Shown here: piece by piece, positions 8,601-13,103 of the stretch | How positions within the stretch are numbered: position 1 is the stretch's first letter | How the letters are laid out: each line of letters opens with the position of its first letter | Origin: Actinomycetota bacterium | GTDB lineage: Bacteria > Actinomycetota > Actinomycetes > S36-B12 > UBA10799 | Direction of reading: 5' to 3' | Length of the DNA stretch: 13,103 bases | Assembly (NCBI GenBank): GCA_030837445.1 | Contig: JAUPKM010000599.1 | Span: forward strand, 1 to 13,103 | The notes under the pieces: generated by a model | Database searches by the model: none | What the model saw: only the letters and a program-made list of their open reading frames with translations | Told to the model about the DNA's origin: nothing | Translations under genes and position numbers: made by a program

Positions 8601-8956
8601 GTGGACTCGGCACCGAGCTCCTGCTCCCGGAACGTCACTCCGTCGAGCTTCGGAACGATCTGCATCGCCTGCGGTGCGCCATTCACCCATGCGTACAGCA
8701 GACCCGAGGTGTTCTCGCGACCGCGCACCTCGAATCCCTCGCCGTTCGCAGCGGTGGACTCCGACCCCTCACCGAATCCGAGGGACAGTGACACGTCGGT
8801 CCCCGGTGGCAGGTGGCCGATGGCGACGCTGCCCACCACCGGAACACCGCTGGTCCCGGCCAGGCTGGGCACGGAGTAGGCGAGCAGGAAGCCTGCCAGC
8901 AACGACAAGACGAGCGCGACCACCAGCGCCACCATGAGAGGTCCTCTACGCGCCAT
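5630..8956 (-). CDS. Giant von Willebrand factor A protein with membrane helices at both ends
   Basis: 1108 residues. Residues 1-6 are basic and 8-29 form a membrane helix or signal anchor; a second helix lies at about 1072-1094, followed by RRQEAADVG. The body between is predicted extracytoplasmic and carries six cysteines (for example IACESE, NDPCGI, WAECQG), enough for three disulfides. The von Willebrand A domain (about 705-890) has a complete metal-ion adhesion site: DASTS with Asp713, Ser715 and Ser717, Thr793 in GEGTNIG, and Asp820 in LTDGED. A beta-sandwich-like segment (about 905-1000, IELVTSAYSPSGLIEVEV, KGIWTFVMRL) resembles the domain after von Willebrand A in CLCA-type proteins. 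Residues 30-700 match no family I recognise. Start: ATG at 8956 with GGAGGG 8 nt upstream. It lies 37 nt after the propeller gene and overlaps the next by 11 nt. Likely metal-dependent protein binding outside the cell. Confidence 0.92.
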   Translation of the reverse strand: MARRGPLMVALVVALVLSLLAGFLLAYSVPSLAGTSGVPVVGSVAIGHLPPGTDVSLSLGFGEGSESTAANGEGFEVRGRENTSGLLYAWVNGAPQAMQIVPKLDGVTFREQELGAESTAVAMMFLAPAMAQYPVLTNGIYMGGAYKSPVLRQVVQAIEAQWASGSNPITMPGPEVLTAVAALIADVDASVLLRLGASDEPVGTDASATATGTGGPVQTLGELGLGAPRGLGTMRPVTARGPAQSTSTALLAEVGIACESEQRINDPCGIDEVYVNSREGALNESDRAAVRCAAARPGSIQDLDGLEGDQACVMLNSVADDRTEVNLAAVNFVPRWLLAYESTNGGLYPDAVIDPKTWQLPSAVELTEIIARGAVAANKDVVEALLGWAGIEVDIGERENVVRYYQEVFDSFFRNGYTPFGLPIGDEGTGIEFATFGPALGNAGASTLESRRLAISWAMTALTQFIVPATQLALDLAQGKSLRRAIGRGESDISPDDEWRFVWTELALALVSTAATSWAECQGQQEDCMVREDESLADFAGRLGTVFVLLMQEAFRGGRAQGDGAGDVADELVVPGGSSVRVEDWRRGRSEARKEATSGGIGLMLRYVLSGGDPEILRDGVQDLAKEAVGVALQSAVAATPVGKALQAYAAVSDAAGIGLAFGELVSDMQNLSPIDRYRIDPVALGDSPTSSEAESTVSLPRDAAVDMIVVIDASTSMDEPVGEDATTRFAASLDAAEALIEVIRDDSGAGSGESRLGVVTFNDVAQSVVPLTPVSGLNPSWRDLLTTGGEGTNIGEALKTAIDALRLAGDNRRILLLTDGEDNQFGAENIVNMLVGSNTLGDADTTYAVVDKRIVIDTVAFDFQGDEGRRLLQDVADVSGGRYFSAGSALSLAGAFIKSRQLLQGDLIREETGTFEGGEAKQSVQVEPDAAGRLPIELVTSAYSPSGLIEVEVINPDGDNVENTPGVRVIQGLVTRVIVDKPAKGIWTFVMRLAPGAGAEVDGAEAEGGVSVTTGGTVVPAVHPASGGSGFEDSPPAGSGEPYYFVVTRSGGIIDTGVDETVVTSPDTTWIHAIVSNLVLLAVLVTSLAVLLARGAVMRRQEAADVG
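5647..5652 (-). promoter_or_regulatory. Perfect AGGAGG ribosome site for the polytopic membrane protein
   Basis: AGGAGG lies 6 nt before the ATG at 5640, within the last codons-to-be of the upstream von Willebrand A gene. It is the strongest ribosome site seen in the window and supports efficient re-initiation despite the 11-base gene overlap. Confidence 0.7.
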
Positions 8957-8993
8957 CAGCGTGGCCCTCCGCTACCGGCCCCGTGGACTCGCC

Positions 8994-11558
8994 CTAGCCC
9001 GATGTCACCGTGAGCCGGGTGGACGTATTCCCCGATCTCAGCGCATACGCGATGGACCCGTCCGGCGCAGTGAACTGCTGCACTCCCTCGGTGAAGACAG
9101 CGGGCTGTCCATAGTCGCAGGACCCATAGATGTCTCGGGCGCAATCGGACGTCGACGCCAGGCCGTCGAGATAGACTGCCTCCCCTGACGGCAGGATGGC
9201 ATAGACCTCGACGTATCCGTCCTGCGACCCGTCGCTGGAGCCCACGGTCACCGTCAGCGGCGCGGTCGTCCGCGAGAGGTAGCAGGTACCCATCGTCGTG
9301 ACCAGGCCGCCGACCGAAGGCCCGATCTCCTCGGTGGCCTGACAGCCCGCCTGCACCAAGGCCAGGTCGACGGCCTCGTCAGTGCCGATCGACTGCGGAT
9401 CGTAGGTGCTGCCAATGAAGGCACCCCCTAGGTCTGTGAGGCCGTCGGCGCCCGGCAGAGAGACCAGGATCGACGACTGAGCGATGACCGCCTCCCGTCG
9501 TGAACTGTCGAGGCTCGCCGACACCACGTCACCGATCGGCAGGTCGAGTTCGGAGTCGACGTCGTCCTGTCGGACCGTGGCGAAGAGAACGTCACCATCG
9601 ACAAAGGCCTGGGTCCCGTCCACGAGAGCGTCCCCCAACAGACGTCGTGGCCGGCCCTCCTCAGTCAGGCTCATGATGTTCACCTCGTCGCTTTGGGAGT
9701 AGATGAGCCGATCTCCCGCCAGTCCGATCGGGTTCATTGGGCCCTCGACCAGCTCGCGGGTGTCGCCCTCCTCGGTGTCGACCAGCCAGGTGGTCTGACT
9801 GCCGTCGTCGTCGTATTGGGCGACATACCCCTCGGGCGTGATCGCGAGGTAATTCAGGTTGCCACTCACCGATCGTGGAGTCACCGAGTTCGTGGAGAAG
9901 TCCGCCAGGTTGATGACCACGATCTGCGGCCGTGCTCCCGCAGACGATGCGACCATGTAGCCATTGTTGGTCACCCCTGCGAGCGGCAGCTCATCGCTCG
10001 GGAACGCTGGCACCAGTTCCGATCGCTCACCCTGGAGCGTCACCTTCTCGATGGTGGCGCGCGAGTCGGCGTAGGTCAGGACGGCGGCCTCTCCCGACGG
10101 TGCAAGGGCAACCCGGCCGCTCTCGCCCTCACCCACCAGTGCGAAGCCATCCCCGGACCCGACCCAGAATCGAGCCACTCCATCCGAATCGCCCTGAAAG
10201 ACGAAACCCTCGCCCTGGTCCTCGATGCTGAGGTACTGCATGGGGTCCGTCTCCCCGATCGGCGAACCGTCGGCGCCCACATAGAAGCCGGTCGATCGTG
10301 ACTCATCACCGCTGGGGACGGTGTAGGCGAAGGCACTGAGGTCCGGACTACTGCGGAAACTGTCCAGCGATGCGCCTCGAAGCTCGAACGAGGCGACCTC
10401 TTCGCCCTCGTCTGTGTAGACAGTGACATCCAGGCCGGAGGGGGAGGACTTCGCCTCGTAGAACAAGCGCCCATCGATCGCGGCTCCGCACGTGTCGCCC
10501 CGGGCGACAACATCCTGATTCTCGCCATCGATCAGTACGCAGGTCGAGTCCCCATCGCCATACTCGTAGACCACAATGCGGCCATCGGCGAGCACGAGCG
10601 GGGAGAACGTTCCGGGATCACCGCGGTACAACTCCACGGACTCGTCGTCACCGACCGCCGAGCTCATGAGGTAGGCATCGTCGCCGAGCTGCGTCACGGC
10701 ATACAGGCGGTCACCGACCGGCGCCACCCATCCGTAGTCATAATCGCCCGTCTCCTGATCGATCCAGCTGAGCCCGCGGGAGACGCCGTACAGTCCCGTC
10801 TCCTCGGGTTGACCCTCACCATCCGCCGACACGGCGGACACGGTGCCGTCGTAGGAGGAGACGACCAGGAGCGCACCGCTCCCTCCCCGCCCTGCGAGAA
10901 CCCCGACCACCAGCGCCAATACGACCAACCCCACAGCTCCGGCGATGATGAGCCACTTGTGCTGCATCCAGCCCCTGGAGGGGGTTGACTCCGCTGCGCC
11001 GGTGATCGATGGCGTGAGGAGCACGGCCGCCACCGCCGCCTCCGGCTCTCGGGAGGACCCCACGGGAGCGTCGGGCGCCACGGGCGTGACCGGGGTCTCG
11101 GGGATGTCGGACGCCTCGGGCATGTCGGGAGCGTCGGGAGTATCGCGAGTGGCCGCGTGGGCCGGACGGATCACCGTGGCGGTGGCGGACTCGAAGGCCA
11201 CATCATCGCGGCTCGACCCATCGGCGACCGACTGCCCCTGATCAGGACTCGCAGCGGCCGGCGCCCCGCAGTCCTCGCAGAAGACCGCCCCCTCCGCGAG
11301 AGCGGCCCCGCAGGTCGCGCAGTTCGACCCGGAGATCCCTGCCCCGCCCACCGGGACCTCGACGATCGGCCCTCCGCACTCGCCGCAGAACCGGTGTCCC
11401 TCCAGGGCCAGCGTCCCGCACGTCTGGCACCGCAGCTCGATGGACGTCGGCGCCGCAGCCACGGTTTCGACAATCACGACCGGCGTCCCGCACTCGCCGC
11501 AGAATCGCTTTCCCGTTTCGACGTCCGCACCGCACTGGGCACACGACAGAAGGCTCAC
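8994..11558 (-). CDS. Triple zinc-ribbon, single-pass membrane, beta-propeller protein
   Basis: 854 residues from the chosen GTG, first gene of the operon. Three zinc ribbons open the chain: Cys 6/9/20/23, 44/47/58/61 and 80/83/94/97, each CxxC-x10-CxxC. A disordered linker follows, including a strict every-third-residue proline stretch (140-165), then one membrane helix (about 201-225, WLIIAGAVGLVVLALVVGVL). The outer part, about 230-725, has repeated beta-strand motifs (DGRIVVYEYG, GDRLYAVTQ, GDRLIYSQS) typical of a TolB/WD40-like propeller. A C-terminal beta domain ends near TSTRLTVTSG. Six outer cysteines could form disulfides. Ribbons are predicted cytoplasmic and the propeller outside. 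Start: GTG at 11558 with GGGGGAG 6 nt upstream; a longer form from GTG at 11627 would add 23 residues but lacks a clear ribosome site. Function is unknown; an outside-to-inside sensor or scaffold is inferred. Confidence 0.9.
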   Translation of the reverse strand: MSLLSCAQCGADVETGKRFCGECGTPVVIVETVAAAPTSIELRCQTCGTLALEGHRFCGECGGPIVEVPVGGAGISGSNCATCGAALAEGAVFCEDCGAPAAASPDQGQSVADGSSRDDVAFESATATVIRPAHAATRDTPDAPDMPEASDIPETPVTPVAPDAPVGSSREPEAAVAAVLLTPSITGAAESTPSRGWMQHKWLIIAGAVGLVVLALVVGVLAGRGGSGALLVVSSYDGTVSAVSADGEGQPEETGLYGVSRGLSWIDQETGDYDYGWVAPVGDRLYAVTQLGDDAYLMSSAVGDDESVELYRGDPGTFSPLVLADGRIVVYEYGDGDSTCVLIDGENQDVVARGDTCGAAIDGRLFYEAKSSPSGLDVTVYTDEGEEVASFELRGASLDSFRSSPDLSAFAYTVPSGDESRSTGFYVGADGSPIGETDPMQYLSIEDQGEGFVFQGDSDGVARFWVGSGDGFALVGEGESGRVALAPSGEAAVLTYADSRATIEKVTLQGERSELVPAFPSDELPLAGVTNNGYMVASSAGARPQIVVINLADFSTNSVTPRSVSGNLNYLAITPEGYVAQYDDDGSQTTWLVDTEEGDTRELVEGPMNPIGLAGDRLIYSQSDEVNIMSLTEEGRPRRLLGDALVDGTQAFVDGDVLFATVRQDDVDSELDLPIGDVVSASLDSSRREAVIAQSSILVSLPGADGLTDLGGAFIGSTYDPQSIGTDEAVDLALVQAGCQATEEIGPSVGGLVTTMGTCYLSRTTAPLTVTVGSSDGSQDGYVEVYAILPSGEAVYLDGLASTSDCARDIYGSCDYGQPAVFTEGVQQFTAPDGSIAYALRSGNTSTRLTVTSG
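11064..11141 (-). repeat. Pro-every-third-residue linker repeat in the propeller protein
   Basis: A degenerate 9-bp periodicity encodes xxP triplets (TPDAPDMPEASDIPETP and onward). Proline occupies every third position nine steps running except one Ser. Asp/Glu alternate early and Val/Thr later. It is an extended, stiff, polyproline-like spacer between the zinc ribbons and the membrane helix. Confidence 0.6.
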
Positions 11559-11564
11559 GTCCGG

Positions 11565-11571
11565 CTCCCCC
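11565..11571 (-). promoter_or_regulatory. Ribosome binding site deciding the propeller-protein start
   Basis: GGGGGAG lies 6 nt before the GTG at 11558. The first zinc-ribbon cysteine comes five codons later, a natural N-terminus. This favours 11558 over the in-frame GTG at 11627. Confidence 0.65.
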
Positions 11572-11604
11572 GCTACTGGCTGCTGCCACGACAAATTCGC
11601 CCTG

Positions 11605-11613
11605 ACCGTAGCA
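11605..11613 (-). promoter_or_regulatory. Weak candidate extended -10 promoter for the seven-gene operon
   Basis: The coding strand reads TGCTACGGT, an extended -10-like TGnTACGGT, about 47 nt before the chosen GTG. No convincing -35 box is at 16-18 nt. The 146-base spacer 11559-11704 is the only place upstream of the operon with room for a promoter, so one is expected here, but this exact box is a guess. Confidence 0.2.
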
Positions 11614-11645
11614 CCCGAGCGGACCACAACCGAGCACGGATTGAA

Positions 11646-11671
11646 AAGAGGCGGTGACCGAGATCGTCACC
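11646..11671 (-). terminator. Rho-independent-like terminator after the SGNH lipoprotein gene
   Basis: On the - strand GGTGAC, seven bases (GATCTCG), then GTCACC make a perfect 6-bp stem, followed after GCC by TCTTTTC. It lies 34 bases after the SGNH stop and before the propeller-gene start, splitting the - strand genes into two transcription units. The stem is short for a strong terminator; the inverted repeat could instead be an operator. Confidence 0.55.
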
Positions 11672-11704
11672 TTCACTCGCGTGCCGTTCTGCCCTTCGGG
11701 CCGG

Positions 11705-12583
11705 TCAACCACACGCCGCCGCCACACCGTCCGCTATCGCCCGCGCCCGCACTGCCTCGCCCTGCGCGCTGTCGTGCACGCCGTCCCAGCCCCCCAGAGC
11801 GCTATCGGCCATCGCCTCGGCAGACCACGGAACCAGGGTGGTCCCCGGCCGCCCGGACACCGCCTTCCGGAACACCTCGGGGGCCTCGGAGACCTCCCCC
11901 ATCGATGCCGGGGCGATGGCGACGTCGGCCCAGATGTCGACGATGACCAAACGCCGCACTGCGGCTCCAGCCAGGAAGCCGGTCAGCCGTTCCCCGAGCT
12001 CCGTGGGGGACGCGAACTCATTCTTCATGTCGTTCGTGCCCAGATTCACGACCACACACTGAGGCAGGACGCCCAGCGACTTCATCATGCCGAGCTGCTC
12101 TGACCCCCAGGCCAGCGTTTTCCCGCCCCAGCACACGAACACGGGCCTGAACCCTCTCTCCCGCAACGCCGTCCTCAGTTCGTCCTGCGACTCCCTGATC
12201 AGCGAGTCGCCGAGAACGACGACAGGTCGTCCCCGTCCCGGGGTGGCCCGACCCACTCGGGCACCGCCGGGTCGCCAGGTGGGTGCACTGCACGCCTTGC
12301 CGTCGTTGTTGGGGGGCCACGGGAACTGGGCCCAGAGTGCGCGCAGTGCCTCGTTCCACTGGCTCGGATCAGGACGCTCAGCCGGGACGCGCGTCGCGGA
12401 CCCGGCCGGACTGGGAGGCGAGGATGGCATCGGCGTCGCCGGCATGCTCGACGATGGGGCCGCTCGCTCGGCGTCGACGGAGGCGGGACGAGGGGGTTCG
12501 GAGCCGCCATCCATTGGCCCTGCCTGGCACGAGGTCAGCACAACCGTCATGACCGCGATCACAACGGTGGATCGGGCAGTCAT
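11705..12583 (-). CDS. SGNH/GDSL-hydrolase lipoprotein
   Basis: 292 residues. Residues 1-18 are a lipoprotein signal peptide ending in lipobox LTSC, so Cys19 would be lipid-anchored on the outer face of the membrane. A Ser/Pro-rich tether (about 28-75) leads to the catalytic domain. SGNH blocks are visible: GDS (125-127, nucleophile Ser127), Gly in CWGGKT (151-156), GTND (182-185, Asn184) and DGVH (267-270, Asp267/His270). The enzyme should hydrolyse an ester or acetyl group, perhaps on cell-wall polymers; the substrate is not readable. Cys98, 151, 176 and 291 could give two disulfides. Start: ATG at 12583 overlaps the upstream stop (ATGA) and begins the signal peptide exactly; the 43-residue upstream extension is out-of-frame coding of the neighbour. 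No clear ribosome site is present, so translation is probably coupled. Confidence 0.92.
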   Translation of the reverse strand: MTARSTVVIAVMTVVLTSCQAGPMDGGSEPPRPASVDAERAAPSSSMPATPMPSSPPSPAGSATRVPAERPDPSQWNEALRALWAQFPWPPNNDGKACSAPTWRPGGARVGRATPGRGRPVVVLGDSLIRESQDELRTALRERGFRPVFVCWGGKTLAWGSEQLGMMKSLGVLPQCVVVNLGTNDMKNEFASPTELGERLTGFLAGAAVRRLVIVDIWADVAIAPASMGEVSEAPEVFRKAVSGRPGTTLVPWSAEAMADSALGGWDGVHDSAQGEAVRARAIADGVAAACG

Positions 12584-13103
12584 CGCGGCGCGACCACGAT
12601 CCGATCCACGTATCCCTCGCCATTGGTCTCCAGGGCCACGATGACCGCTTCGGCGGGATCGGTCGTGATGGGGACGACCAGCTGACTCACGACGTCCGGG
12701 TCGAGAGGCCACTCGGTTCCGTTAACCGCAACGACAGCTTCAGGGATCACCCCGACGGTCCGCTTCTTCGTCTGGTTGTTGAACGCGCATGCCCATCCGT
12801 CGGAGTTCCAGAACAACTGCCGGCAGATCCCCCCCGTCTCGTCAGGCGTTCCCGGCTGGATGCGGTCGTACGTGAGGGCCACCGACCCGTCCGGGCGCCA
12901 TTCGTAGGAACGGACCAGTACGTAGTCGGGGCTCCAGACAGCATCGCTGATCGGCGGCAACGGGGGCACCGGCGGAGACGGGGTGTCGGTCACCGGCGGA
13001 GACGGGATGTCGGTCACCGGCGGAGACGGGATGTCGGTCACCGGCGGAGACGGGATGTCGGTCACCGGCGGAGACGGGATGTCGGTCACCGGCGGAGACG
13101 GGA
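12580..13103 (-). CDS. 5'-truncated protein: Pro-rich repeat linker plus C-terminal beta-rich domain
   Basis: The frame is open to the window edge, so the N-terminus is missing; about 173 residues are visible. The visible start is a repeat of VTDIPSPP units (about 45 residues), then PPLPP, then a domain of about 125 residues with alternating beta-strand character (YVLVRSYEWRPDGSVALTYD, EAVIVALETNGEGYVDRIVV). Two cysteines (GICRQL, WACAFN) nine residues apart could pair, fitting an exported protein. The GTG at 13089 is an internal repeat codon, not a real start. Its TGA overlaps the SGNH lipoprotein start (ATGA). I do not recognise the domain. The arrangement, a Pro-rich repeat followed by one small disulfide-capable domain, mirrors the gene cut at the left edge, but the sequences are not alike. 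Confidence 0.75.
   Translation of the reverse strand, partial: PSPPVTDIPSPPVTDIPSPPVTDIPSPPVTDIPSPPVTDTPSPPVPPLPPISDAVWSPDYVLVRSYEWRPDGSVALTYDRIQPGTPDETGGICRQLFWNSDGWACAFNNQTKKRTVGVIPEAVVAVNGTEWPLDPDVVSQLVVPITTDPAEAVIVALETNGEGYVDRIVVAPR
12967..13103 (-). repeat. 24-bp in-frame tandem repeat (8-residue unit), truncated by window edge
   Basis: Five full copies lie at 12967-12990, 12991-13014, 13015-13038, 13039-13062 and 13063-13086, plus 17 bases of a sixth. The unit encodes VTDIPSPP. The copy nearest the gene's 3' end differs by one base (TDTP instead of TDIP); the rest are identical. The array runs off the right edge. Confidence 0.95.

Noticed and set aside
12584..12712. 43-residue N-terminal extension of the SGNH protein
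   Set aside because: It is basic low-complexity shadow coding and would bury the lipoprotein signal peptide that starts exactly at 12583.
12967..13103. CRISPR array
   Set aside because: The repeats are direct and contiguous with no unique spacers, and they code in frame for a Pro-rich linker.
1665..13103. Type VI or type VII secretion locus
   Set aside because: Kinase, PP2C and FHA genes fit the comparison, but no sheath, secretion ATPase or WXG100-type gene is present.

Overview
The window looks like high-GC actinobacterial DNA. Support: strong G/C bias at codon third positions, GTG and TTG starts, GGAGG-type ribosome sites, many 1-11 nt gene overlaps, and gene families (kinase, PP2C, FHA, von Willebrand A, zinc-ribbon membrane proteins) of an actinobacterial style. 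The species cannot be named from the sequence. No RNA gene, mobile element, phage gene or CRISPR array was seen, and no gene-free stretch exceeds about 150 bases.

Layout. (1) Bases 1-1642, + strand: the 3' part of a secreted or membrane protein with a Thr/Pro repeat linker and an NTF2-like domain, overlapping by one base a Ser/Thr protein kinase that has a C-terminal membrane anchor. (2) A hairpin at 1646-1663 separates this from a convergent unit. (3) Bases 1665-11558, - strand: seven tightly packed genes. In transcription order they encode a triple zinc-ribbon/membrane/beta-propeller protein, a giant von Willebrand A protein anchored at both ends, a polytopic membrane protein, a small zinc-ribbon membrane protein, an FHA-like/winged-helix-like protein, a PP2C phosphatase, and an FHA protein with a half zinc ribbon. 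(4) Bases 11559-11704: spacer holding the presumed operon promoter and a terminator for the genes upstream. (5) Bases 11705-13103, - strand: an SGNH-hydrolase lipoprotein overlapping a 5'-truncated gene with a Pro-rich repeat linker.

Working model (inference): a trans-envelope Ser/Thr phospho-signalling module. The kinase writes, PP2C erases, and the FHA proteins read phosphothreonine or act as adaptors. The von Willebrand A and propeller proteins place large disulfide-capable domains outside the membrane, while zinc ribbons present protein-docking surfaces inside. The parts are known families, but the assembly as a unit does not match any named system I recognise. The parallel with the kinase/phosphatase/FHA trio controlling type VI secretion is conceptual only; no secretion ATPase or sheath gene is present.

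Both window ends lie inside in-frame tandem repeats (36 bp left, 24 bp right), so the window may be a whole contig whose assembly stopped at repeats. Both end genes lack their 5' parts.
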